From: Setaria digitata
Taxonomy: Eukaryota; Nematoda; Chromadorea; Rhabditida; Setariidae
Assembly (NCBI GenBank): GCA_003640385.1
Contig: RCAB01000123.1
Location: 83,461 to 147,460, forward strand
DNA: 64,000 nucleotides
Reading direction: 5' to 3'
Part shown: positions 26,987 through 39,300 of the stretch, one piece after another
How positions within the stretch are numbered: the stretch's first letter is position 1
Layout of the letters: each line of letters begins with the position of its first letter
The notes under the pieces: model-generated
The model's input: only the letters and a program-made list of their open reading frames with translations
Databases searched by the model: none
What the model was told of the DNA's origin: nothing
Made by a program: the position numbers and the translations under genes

Positions 26987-28094
26987 GCATCATATCTATA
27001 CTTAGTGTTCAACTTCGACAATTATCAAATTGCTGCAATTTGAAGAGCTATCTTTTCGTCATCCATTTATGTATCTCATCTTATGTTACACACTCATTTG
27101 TAAAATGCAAATTGCCATCATCTTCACGTTCAACTGCGCTTTAAAGCTGAATCTCAATTTTTATTAAAGGGGAGAGCAAAAAAAAAAAGTAGTGTTGTGG
27201 AAATTTCATCACATCAAATTAATAAGCAATTTTCGTTATTTCAGTATCTGATAGCAACAGTTGAACTTCTTTCCAAAATTTTATATCTTTAATGACTTCT
27301 TTATTTCTTCTTCATACTAACTATATTTCGAAACCACCTAAATTTAACTGACTGATACGGGTCAAGAAAGTAAACCAAACTGACCGAAGATTGAACACAG
27401 AACTCAAATGACTACTACAAACTTTTGAAGTAAACCACATTTTAAGGACAGTTATGGTTATTGTTATTTTTCAGTAAGCTTGTGATAATGAATTCATTCA
27501 TTAAGATTCATTTCCATTGTTAACCTAGCCAGTGAATAATCTTGTCAGACCAGTTATCAGCTTTATTATCTCGTATGGAATGATAACTAATTTATTCCTT
27601 TCTCTAATCGAACATAGTTTAGGTCACTGATGCAGAAAAATATCTATATTACTACATCATAAATGATGCATTTCTGTTTTCACTTTTTTTCTCGTCAAAA
27701 ATATTGGATTACCAGTAAATTAACTTTGTTCTAAGCCAATCAAAGAGCCATTTTCACAGGCCTAAAGGATTCCTTGATATAATAACACCTTCCATTGTCA
27801 ACTAAAAGCAAAAAGAAAAATTGAAGTTATTTTGAAGGAAAAAACAAATTCTTTACATACATCTTTCTTTCTTTCCATATTTGAAGCATTACAAGAACTT
27901 TTTATACTTGATTAAGATGCGGTTATTTGTGATTTTTTATCACTGATTCTGTGGTACTCTCTCAGATCCAAGTTAAAACATTTTGAAAAATTCACTTTAA
28001 TGATAAATGGCGTTCTCACCTAGGATGCTAAGCAGTAGAAAAAAGAGGAAAGTAATGCATCCAATTAATTACAGGATTAATGCTACGATGAAAC

Positions 28095-31000
28095 ATGCAA
28101 GAGGTTCACATCGACATATTTCTGAATATTTTAAAGGGAGGAGCACTTGCACTGTTGGTTATTTGGACCATTGTTGCTAACATACTTGTATTTGTCGTCC
28201 TCTATAAGAATCCACACCTTCAGACTGTACCGAATCTGCTGGTATTTAATTAGCTTCTTTTTTCGTTGATTACAATCTTTGTAATTCATGGTAAAGATTA
28301 TTGCTGATACGGTAATAAGATAATTATAGGTTGCCAATCTCGCTTTCAGTGATCTGTGCCTTGGAATCATTGTGCTACCCTTATCCTCTATTTATGTGAT
28401 AGCCAATGAATGGCTTTTTACATCGACTCTTTGCGTCGTTTTTGTATCCGGTAAATTTTTCTTTTCATTTTTCTATAAAATTTTTAAAAAAATAAAATGT
28501 TTTTTTTCTTCAAAGTTTACGCTTATTGGGTGTATTAGCTGTGTCTGGCTATCGTTCAGTTACTTTCAGGCACCTTCCACTGTCTATTTCCAAAATTTTG
28601 AAATACAATTTTTTTCTATTTAATAAAAAAAAATATTTTTTTTTCCAGCTTATTACGAGTTATGTTCTTCGCTCCGTTGTTTTTTTTCGTTGTTCATATG
28701 GCTGAATGAACGACCTAGTTATTTTACATCGGTTATTTTAAAGAACTCATATTTTTTTTTTCAAAATCCATGGATTGTTATTGAAATCTGGTCAATATAG
28801 CACTGTTACACTGATGCAAACTTCACGAACTAAATTTTAATTTTCTTTTTGAATTGTAGCAGATATTTTGTGTTCAACTGCTTCTATCTGGAATCTATCC
28901 ATTGTTGGTCTAGATCGTTACTGGGCCATAACTACACCAATGGCTTATATGGCTAAACGGAATAAGCGCACAGCAGCTTTTCTAATTTTATCTGTTTGGT
29001 TTTCATCCGCCTTGATTAGTTTAGCGCCATTATTCGGATGGAGGCAGGCAAGCAGATTTTTTTTTTTTTATTTTTAAATATATTTCTTTTACTTTTTTTA
29101 AAACACCTGTAATATTTGAACACAATTCATTATTTTTAATGCTCTAAAATTTCACCCGTTGCTATGGTGAGCATTTTAAAGCGTAGCATTAAAGGATGTT
29201 TTGCACGTGATAGTAAAGGGATTGTTCTATTTTGATGGTTTTCAGAGTAAAGTTGTTTATGTCACATACGTCTAGATTTAAAGGTTTCTGAATGTAAACT
29301 TAAAAAAAAAAAAAATGAAAGTAAAATCTCAAACCATAAAAAACTGCTTTGTCATGGTCAATTAAAGAATGTAAATTGATGAGAATATGAATTCTTTCTT
29401 AAAATTATGGCAAAAATTTGTTAAATGCGAAGTCAGAAGTCATAAGTTCAGAAAAATGATGGCCTTCAAATTTCCACAAATTTACAAGTTCGAAATTTTT
29501 TAGATAAGAGAGTAAAAGTCAATACAGACCAGTTAGATTTGCACTGCAGGAAATCTTCCTTTTAGCTTGTTTCGAAGGCTTTGATCTCTTGAACTTGAAT
29601 ATTCTTTTTCGTTCTAAGATTTCAGTCATTACTAATAACCGCTAATAAGCAAAAAATCTTTGCCGCAATCAATTCAGCTAATGGTATTTTGTTTACCACA
29701 AAGCCGCATTCCACTTATTAAAACTTTTTATTTAGATTTAATTGCTGATTTCAGGTTGCAGAACGAGGTAATATGATAAAGGTAAATGGTACATGGCAAT
29801 GCGTATTTTTGGATTTACCATCATATACTATTTACAGCGCGACCGGATCGTTTTTTATACCTCTAATTGTTATGTTTTTTGTATATTATAAAATTTATCA
29901 GGCATTTGCTAGGCACCGTGCTCGTCAACTGTACAGACAGCAGGTTCTTCTTTTTTTTTCGGGTTTCTAAAATAGACAAAGAATTTTATATATGTAAATA
30001 GAAAGTTTGAAATTATTGGTAGGTCTCTAGAATAAAAGGCATTTTCCAGGTAATTAAAAAACATATTGAATCAACGATTTTGCATGAATTAAGTCATGTT
30101 GTGCCGACCAATGATGAATTTGTTAAAGAAATGGATGAAAATGAAGAAAGAGGTTGGATTTATTACTGAGTGAATATAACTTAACGGGATCTAAAATAAT
30201 AGAACAGATATGATTGGATTTGTGACAAATAGTTTAAGGGTGAATAATTTTGTTCAGTCTGGGGAATTTTTACTGTGAATCATCATCACTGAAAACTATA
30301 TTTTCATGATTCTGCTTCAGAAATCAATTCTACTTTTGATGTTTGTAAACAACGGCCCATTTGCAAGGTAGAATGCGACAGTGATGCTGCAAACGAATTC
30401 GCTTCGCGCAAAGTACGTATCATTCAAATTGATGCTCTTTTTCTTTCATAATTTCCATGACAGAGATCTTTGATTAGTGATAAATTCCAAATCAGAGCAA
30501 CAAGCTTCAACAAAATGACTGAATACTATTATTCCTCATGGACAGCAAGTATTTCATACTTTATTAAAAAAGAAAAAAAAACATAAAAGGAATCAAAAGC
30601 TATGCTGACTAGTGCTGTTTTGAATTTTGTCTCTTTCGTCTCAGCACTTTGATGCTATTCAGGAAAAATGCGAAATGATCCGTCTCACAATTAAAAGTTT
30701 CGGTTTTAATAATATTATTTCGAGACAAGATATGATTTTCGTTAGAAGTAGTTCTGATTGAATTAGGAATCAAGAAAAGGGGAAGCTATGCAAGGTATAA
30801 AATGTTCTAAACACCAAAAAACACCGATGATGGCAACAAGAACGACAGCAGCAGCTACTGTTAGTGACACTGTTATTGTGAGCAAGAATAACCTTACAAA
30901 AAGTGAGAAATCTGTGAAATGTTGTCACTGCGACAGAATCGAAATACGGAAAATGCATTCGGTGCAGTCTGGTGGAATAACGTCAAGTATGGAGACAACG

Positions 31001-32502
31001 TACGAAAGAATGCGACACCAAAATAAAAGGTTTTGCATAATACCAGTGAATCTAAAAATATAAATATGAATAAAAAGATATGAAAGATTAAGCGTGAAAT
31101 GAAATAAACAAACTAATAAATAACTGAGACGTAAACAAAACAGATAACGAACGGGTGGCCCACCATTTGCCGTAAGGAATTCCTTACAAATGCTAGATAC
31201 GATAAGATTAACAAACCTATTCCTCACTTCATCAACTATTCTGATCTACTTGACATTCTGAGCGCTAAGTCTTGGATTTTTAAAAACTACTACTGTTTTT
31301 CTCGGTTTGGTTGGAACCTTCAAAAATATTTTGCATTTGATGCGACACAATAAATCATTCAAAAAGCAATTAAAAGAAGCCAAATGTGTTTAATTTGGTT
31401 CTTGGCTGTTACTCAGTTTGAAGTACTAACTAGAAATTTGTGAAGAAAAGGATCATTAAATATTGTATTTTACAGGCAAAAAAATGTACAAGTTACTTTG
31501 CAACACAAACCAAGAAGCATTTCGGCTGCTAAAGAGCGTCGAGGAGTAAAAGTCTTTGGCATAATTTTAGGCTGTTTTGCAATTTGTTGGACGCCGTTTT
31601 TCATGTGAGCAGTTTGTTTGATATTATAGCAATTTAATTCAACATCTCATTTATATATTTATTGTCACATTAGAATTATCATGAACACTTCACCTTATTT
31701 TTAAGTTTGTTCATCGTAACTGACTCACTCTCCATTTACTCAATTTTTGGTTTTAAAATGTTTGTTATCCATTATATTACTTCACCTTTATTATTATCAA
31801 TCTACAAACTTAACAACTTCCTCCCCTTCAACCTTTATTTTACATTTTTTAAATAATATCAAAATTTAAAGGATATTTGAGATATCTAACTCTAATAACG
31901 AGTGGAAGACAAATGCGAATAGATTTTACATCCCATAAAAATAACAATATTCCATAATAAAGTATACGGGAAGATATCTCACATCAATATTTTAATACCA
32001 ATAGATTTATCAACAAGAAGGTGGTACCATCTGGAGTCTTTATTTGTTTGTTGTTTAGTTTTGCATTCATAAAAAATCTTCTAGAATGTACGTAGTAGTG
32101 CAGTTCTGTTCATCGTGTAAAGTTGATCCGCACATCTGGATGTTTATCACTTGGCTGGGATATAGCAATTCAGCAATGAATCCAATTATTTACACGGTAA
32201 GCTGGAACTGAAATTTTATCACTTTCCAAATAAGATCGGAAAGCTCAAGTACCAGTGTTTAAAATTTTCATGCACGAATGACTTTCTAAGAAACTTTTTA
32301 GTTTCAGGTTTTTAATCGTGATTACCAGAATGCTTTGAAGGGACTATTTCGTGGAACTAATAAGAAACACATGGTGCATGTGAAGCGGTGAGTACTCCAA
32401 GAGATTTTTATTAGGCAGACAGGATCAAGAAAGCAACGTAATGTGGTAGTGATCCGAGAAATGTTCCCGTTTCAACTTTTCCGTCACATAGTTCTGTTCT
32501 GA
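28095..32502 (+). CDS. biogenic-amine class A GPCR
   Basis: Exons 28095..28241, 28330..28450, 28863..29047, 29755..29943, 30050..30152, 30321..30412, 30767..31029, 31476..31604, 32085..32196, 32308..32387 and 32415..32502 join in phase to 502 residues. Seven membrane spans are visible. TM2 has N-L-A-F-S-D-L; TM3 has C3.25 and the amine-binding D3.32 (D-I-L-C-S-T-A-S-I), then L-D-R-Y-W-A-I-T. TM5 has Y-S-A-T-G-S-F-F-I-P (Ser at 5.42 and 5.46). TM6 has C-W-T-P-F-F, and TM7 has W-L-G-Y-S-N-S-A-M-N-P-I-I-Y. These are the marks of receptors for dopamine, octopamine, tyramine or serotonin; the subtype cannot be settled here, although the TM7 sequence is D2-like. The third intracellular loop is long (about 160 residues) and includes a His/Cys-rich patch (V-K-C-C-H-C). 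The donor of exon 3 is GC rather than GT. A stop lies in frame just before the chosen ATG. Confidence 0.92.
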
Positions 32503-32715
32503 CAAAAACTCCATCGAATTTTTCTACTGTTTATCAAAGAAAAAAAAAAAAAAAAAAACCATTGCAAACTGAAAACAAATTGTTAACAGTGAAAGAAATA
32601 ATAATAAGGCCAACAATTTCAATTGAATTAGCCAAGTTTTCTTGAAAAGAGTTGTACTGTACTCGACGGTTCTTATAACCTCGAACATTTTTTGTGAATT
32701 ATTAGACATGCTGTA
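32503..32715. other. 213-bp convergent spacer with A tract
   Basis: It lies between the stop codons of the GPCR (+) and the methyltransferase (-). It contains a 20-nt A run from about 32540. There is no canonical AATAAA on the plus strand, only AATAAT at about 32600. The two transcripts probably overlap in their 3' UTRs. Confidence 0.5.
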
Positions 32716-34724
32716 TTAAGCATTCAGTTTTGCAACCAACATGCTTAATTCTTGAATTTTTTCTGCCGTAACTCTACAGCAACCACCCATCACTTTCGCG
32801 CCCAAATATTTCCACTTCATTAGCTGTTCCATATCAGGAAAGACACATTCACCATTTCTCCACCTGAAAAATATCTGCATATCGAAAGTAAAGGAAAACA
32901 AAATTATATAAATCAGAAAAAGAGGGAAAAAGGAATGAATTAGGTAAGCTACCCTGAATGCTCGTAAATCTCGCCACTGTTCGGATAAACAATAAATGGT
33001 AACGAATTGACTGATGTACTAGCAGATTGCAACAATGGTGTTATATAACTTGGTGATGTGCAGTTGATTCCTGAATTCTTTGATTTCACTATGCAGTTAC
33101 GACACACATCTTCAAGTTCGAAGATTTAGGATTCAAAACTTCACATTAGGAAACATTTTATGTGGCATCGAGTATGGTACAAAAATTACAATAGAATAGA
33201 ATGATTTGAAAAAATAAATAAATAAAAATGAAGCGTACCTACGCCAAGAATATTAGGGTGATGTGAAATTTTCTCTACACTTTTATGAAAACTTTCATTG
33301 TGATTGGTTTGCTCACCATTCTGCAAAAATCAAACTATGCTCTTAAATAATTTTGGACATTTTGGATCAGTTTAGCATTCAGTGCTGAAACACAGACAGT
33401 ACAGCTACAACGTCACTGAAAAAATCACTTTACACGAGAAGGATATCCAGAAATTATATGAATAATCAATGGCATCCACTGCTTTCAATATAGCCATAGC
33501 TTCCTTGCATGATGGCACTGTTTCATAAGCTATTACACTGAGACCTGCTTGCAGTAGTGGTATAGTTTGCTGCATATAATAATCAACCATAACCTTTCAA
33601 CATGAAAAAGATAAATCTTTATGCTTAATGAGCTAATTTGCAATAATGCACAAATTACTTCCACATATCTGTTCATATTATGCTAAATTCAGTTAAATTC
33701 AGCTTTTTACTTAATTTAATGATGACTTGTACCTGTTCTTCGATTTCATCAACATAATGGCCATTGTATTCAGAACCATCATGAAGAATCACTCCATACG
33801 GTCCTACTGAACCAAATATCTTTACCTTTTCTTGCACTGAACATTCTTTAACTGCCTGTTTTGCCAATGAAACCAATTTCTACATTAAAAAAAATACACA
33901 GGAAATAAATTGCAAATATGTGTAATAATTAAAATTAATCTATATAAATGATGCTTTAACTATCCAACATCCAACACACTTACTCGGCCGTATTTTGTAG
34001 AAATTAGTACACTAAATCAAAAAGTTTGTATACTAATTTTAATACTAAATCTCCTCTACTGGAGGTTACCTTCAAAGACGATTCAGCAGCAGTTTTCGTC
34101 ATACCAAATGAACTCATCATAGTGCTAATAGAAGCGTGGTAAGTATTTGTAAGAATGATGTCACTGCCAGCTTCAATAAAGCTAAACAGACACCATAATA
34201 TAACAACATATTACAACTGTAATCAGAAACTCAAAATGATATCTAAATGCCAGTTAAATAATATTTAATGCTTCTTGATGGATGATAACACATGGATATG
34301 TGCATTAAAAGTCAAGTCCATCTTAATGTTTTTTTTTATATTACCACGTTCCATATATTTTACACATAAAATACCGTTTATGCACTTGAAGTATCAGATC
34401 TGGCCTGTCGAATAGAGCTGCACAACTCCAAAGTGGATTATTCTGCAATACGGTCATATTGTTCTTTTAAACTTCATTTACAATCAAAGTATTATTCTAT
34501 GATATTGCAGAGAGAAGCTTCAAATACTAGATCCTTAAGAATTCAGAAATTTCAAATATCAACAAAAAATTTTCCTATTATTAGGAAATGTGCCATGGAT
34601 GAAGAAATAAACGCATCAATCACATAAAATAATTTACTTCGATCTCGCAACCAGCTATTTCTAGCTCAGTACCGAAACCACCATCCAGAACATGAATTTT
34701 TTCCCAAGTACAGCGCATATCCAT
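32716..34724 (-). CDS. homocysteine S-methyltransferase (MmuM/HMT type)
   Basis: Exons (5' to 3') 34638..34724, 34375..34442, 34070..34181, 33733..33879, 33429..33593, 33239..33320, 32953..33070 and 32716..32863 join in phase to 308 residues, the usual length of the family. Seen: L-D-G-G-F-G-T-E-L (about 12-20), D-I-I-L-T-N-T-Y, G-S-V-G-P-Y-G, Y-E-T-V-P-S, and the zinc ligands G-I-N-C (Cys about 224) and G-G-C-C (Cys about 288-289). Family enzymes move a methyl group from S-methylmethionine (or S-adenosylmethionine) to homocysteine, forming methionine, without folate or cobalamin. The lack of a C-terminal cobalamin or folate module separates it from MetH. An acceptor (attttccag) lies 4 nt before the ATG, suggesting trans-splicing. 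The gene is convergent with the GPCR, 213 bp apart. Confidence 0.93.
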
Positions 34725-36392
34725 TCTACTGGAAAATGTGAAGCTGATCAAAAAGATTCAATCATTTCAAACAAAATATTTGTTCTCTAAACGTTGCATC
34801 CAACAGATATAATCGTTTTCAATCTTCTACTTGACATACTGCGCTCAACAGTAAAAAGTGATGCTGGGAATTCTCCTAAATGCTTCACTTGTAATGAGTC
34901 GCAACAGCAATGACTAATCCAGAATGACTCACGCATGTAACGAAAAATACCGGGAACTTGTTGCTAATGTTTGAATATATTCGACAATGAAAAAATTTAT
35001 TTTGAGATCAGTTGGATCAATATTGGAAAGGATAAACACAGAACTTCCAACTTGCTCTCAACGTGACGCAGTAGAATTTCTTGCTAAGTTCTCTGTTCGC
35101 GGCATCTGACCATTTTAAATGTCGAAATCCTTTATGCAGTTTCCTTTTACACTACTGACTGACTCACTCTTATCCTGCCCACAAACCAACGCATCTCTCA
35201 GCGGAAATAACAAAGCAAATGAAGTATCTCGAAAACCACATTTCAGTCCAAAAGTACATACACGCGCAGTGAACTTTTTTTCTAGACATGAAAGTAATAT
35301 GAACACAACTGGTATTACCAATAAAGTTGAATTGCAGTCGGAAGTGAACTGAAATCCAGAAGCTTCCAAGGAGACAGCAGGAGTCGTTTATCAACACACT
35401 TGACATACAATCAATAAATCAATCTGTTTCAAATAGAAGTACTTATGCAGATTTTATCATTAAAATAAGTGAATAAATGGTTCCTACTTATCAGAGAACC
35501 AAACAGAGTTGCTATACAGCAGCAGTACATAAAATTACTGAGGAAATCCTGTTCGGAGTTTTATGGACTTTTTATTCTATCCTGAAAGTGCATTTTATTA
35601 ACTCCATATTTTTTTTTCTCAGTTATAATTTTGACTGCCGATAACTAGACAAAAACTAAGTTGAACGAGATATTTCCAAGCCATGATCAAGGAGCCGCTG
35701 AGTATTATCACTACAACTAGACGATAAACTAGTCAACAGTTTTACTGTACAGAATATGATACTATACGATAAATACTAAGTACTCACAGCATGATGAAGA
35801 ATCAAAACAACTACAGAGGAAAAGATGCCAATGAGCTTCATGCAACAAATTGGTAAGCAGGAATGCCCAGTGCATTAAGTGAACATAACTGGTTTTATAT
35901 GTGATGATGCATAAAGCGATGAGATCATTCAAATAGCAAAACTAAGATTTTCAGGGTCAAAGTTCACAAAAGAACATGTGCTTTCGTTACATAATCAGAT
36001 TGAGAATTTATAACAACCTAACGAACTTCTTTTGCATACTACAACAACCCTACGGAACTGGAAAATACTGACACTCTGAAATTCACAATACAAAAAAAAA
36101 AATCAACTTCTGCTATGGACCGAACTATGAATCTATGAATCTAATATCTTGACAAAATAAACAGTCATAATGAGATAAAAAAGAATTAAAATAAATCCAG
36201 AAGAGCATCAGCAATTCTTTTGAAATGCCAATACACTAATATACATAAAAATCGTTTACGATATTACTCTGATCATATTATTTCAAATAGTGAAAATTCT
36301 GCATCCACTCTTGTAAAGTTCTCAAAGACTGTTAACCTGTCCAAAGATTTGGATACTCGTCGAATTAAAAGTAGCAATGAGCAAGTCCTTCA
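34725..36392. other. intergenic: methyltransferase promoter and 3' flank of the active-zone gene
   Basis: No phase-consistent exons or domains on either strand. Open frames at 35115-35406 overlap on both strands and have no coding character. Confidence 0.4.
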
Positions 36393-39300
36393 TCAAACAG
36401 TTGGACAGTTAATATCCAACGATGCTGAAATTTCCGAGATTTTATACGTTAAAAAACCGCTTAAATGAGGAACCATTGCAATAGATCAGGCTATTAGACT
36501 TTTGAATAAAAGACTGCGCTATTTTTACTCCGCACAGTTTCTCAAGAAGTAAAGTGTGGTATATTAACGTTAGTATACCTTTGAATTTTTGATATTATAA
36601 TATATAAATGATATACCTGGATTATAATGAGGCATAGCATATCCATTTACGGTACCAGTTGTTCCTTGAAAATTCGGACTAGATAAGTTTAGCACAGCAA
36701 AATCATTTTCTGTTGGATGGAGCGGATACCAGCGTGCTGTGCCATCCAAAACATAAGGATCTAAGAACAGAGCAATCTCTCTCATTTGAAACTGGTTTAC
36801 CGTTATACAAAAATTCCGTACGCAAGTACCAAACTGCATACAAGAAGACATAGTCTAACACAATTTTAGTTCAATACTATGGTGACCATAGTACTGAACT
36901 AAAATTACCTGAAAGATTAATAAGCAATTGTCCCAAAGCGTTGTTATCATTGAACTTGTCGTAGTCCCAAACCGTAAATTCCAAGTAATGACTATATAAT
37001 TCACGAAACGGTATTGTATATTCCAACGTTTGATCCCACACTGGATCTGAGGTATTTGGTACAAATTTAGTTCGACGCTTACTCGATACCCTGAAAACTT
37101 CATACCTAACATAACTGTATCTTTTCGTGCATTTTCCAAATATGCTGAAAAAAAAAAAAAAAAATTACAAAATAACAAATTAACATAAAACGCACTGCGT
37201 CTGCTCTAAACAACAATATAATACAACAGTATTTACCTTCTTCCAGGCAACAAATAGACTTTCACGAAAGGATTTGGATAGAATGTTGCATTACAATATT
37301 GACGAAATGTGAGACTCTTAGCCGAAAGCACTGTTACCATAAGTGTTGATGTTGACATATTGTATGCTAAAGCCACATTCAAATAGCCCACCGTATCTGG
37401 CTAAAAAAGAGTCGAAACAAAAAAGAGAAAAAAAAGAGAGAAGAAAAAAAGGAAAAAAACAAAACAAAACAAAGTGTAGTTTTCTCTTCACAGCATGTTT
37501 TTCAAATTAACAAAAGCAACAATCATTAAATGTCCTTTTCAGCCACATATACTTGGTTTTGCAGGATTCCACTCTCTTACTACTAATCAAAAATAATCAT
37601 CCTGACTAAACTGGCTACGCTGGCAAAGACTTTTGTGGTAAAAAAATACTATCAGTCGTTTTTGACAAAATAATTTTTCTAGTTCAAACATGACAAATTT
37701 TGTTCCTCCCATGATTATTTTAGATGAAAATCAGTCCAAATAATCCTAAGAAACGAAAGAGCAGTTATGTAATCAAGCTGACTTGTTGCATGCCGGTAAC
37801 ATGATTACGTGGTTGTAAAGAGACTGTTTTACTGCTTAATTTCGGCGGCTTCAAAACAAGATAAGAATCTGAGGATAGAGATGTTTGTCCATTTGCGCAA
37901 CGATGTGCAGGTACTGGAGGAGCCTCTGACTTCTGCGAGTGACTATGTGTTCCGTCTGAAACAAGCCTATTATAGAGTATTGCAAATATATTTTTCTTTA
38001 GTATCATATAACTTTTACTAGAAAATCCGTACCATGTCTTCGTTCTCGTTTGCTTTTTTGTTTTTCTGCGCTTTTAGTTCTTTCTACATCCTTTAACGTT
38101 ACTTGTGTACCGCTTGAAGGATTGCTTAAAGAAAAAAAAAATTATAATGAAACAAAGAAATGTACTTTAGAGGACTATTGCAAACTCCCCACGATGGAAT
38201 GTCAAGCATAAAATATTCTAACGAGCATTGTTTCTACCTGGAACCAATTCGTATCTAATAATCAAAACATTTTAACAGAAAAATAAAACTGATTTTCAAC
38301 ACATTCATCACTTTTTGAAGAGCACTGTGAATGAAGCATAAAGAAATGCACAAAATGCTAGCAACCTAGCAATAACCACTTCAATTTCTCCCCGACTGGC
38401 AGCTATCACTCGTTCTACTTCTTCAAACGTTTTTCCAGTCAACAGCACACCATTCCATTCCAGAACACGGTCTCCTTAACAGAATTACCAACCATATTTT
38501 TGAGGATATCAAAAAAAAAAAAGTATTAGATAATGAGAAGGAATGAACCAATGAATTTTTCTTTTTTTTAATTTTAAATATAGCAACATATTTCATGATT
38601 CCTCTTAACCATCCTTCCAATGTTCCATGGATCTATTACCAATTTTCGATTAAATTAAGCCATAGAATGTGAACACTTTCGGAGAAAAATCTAATTGCAG
38701 GTAGTAATCCATTTCACCTTCCTCCTGAATATGTGGTGAACAAACTTGTACAAAGAACTTCTTCAGTGGAACTTATAATATTCACGATCACAACATCTCG
38801 TTTTACAACCAGACTAATTAAGTTGCAAGTAGTTATGATCTCTTATTATTGTCCGCAGAAATCGACAGTCCCTCTCACCTTACTTCAAATTTCCAAGCAA
38901 TGCGCAACACTACTCACTCCTCTTATCAATTTTAAAAAAATAATGTTCAACGACTAGTAGCAACATTCAATTTCCTAATTTTAGCTACTACAGTTTGCTG
39001 GTAATAATGCAAAGGAAAACTGACTAATAAATTCTAACCTTCTTTGATCTCACCCAAAGTTTCCCGAGCCTTACCACGATTTATTGTTGATACGAAGGCT
39101 GCAAGTTCACCACTAGGAAGCTTTTTACCACCTGTTACTCGAATGCCAATGTCTGCAATAAGCACTTCATATTTTTATATTTTAGAACTGGCTTGTTTTC
39201 CTCCAAATTTCTCAAACCTTACCACCAATTTAATAGAGAACTAATAACTCATTAATGACACCGCTTAATTGCAACAGTACTAGCAGGAAATATTGGAGAT

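Larger units (their letters stand above)
22773..28094. other. large divergent intergenic region between INTS14 and the GPCR
   Basis: 5.3 kb with no recognisable coding exons of a separate gene. It must hold both promoters. Two exon-like pieces on the plus strand (25736..25816 and 26856..26898) may be 5' leader exons of the GPCR and are listed separately. The rest is AT-rich sequence with short random open frames. Confidence 0.5.

Noticed and set aside
35115..35406. Overlapping open frames on both strands
   Set aside because: Mutually antisense, no splice context and no coding bias; treated as intergenic.
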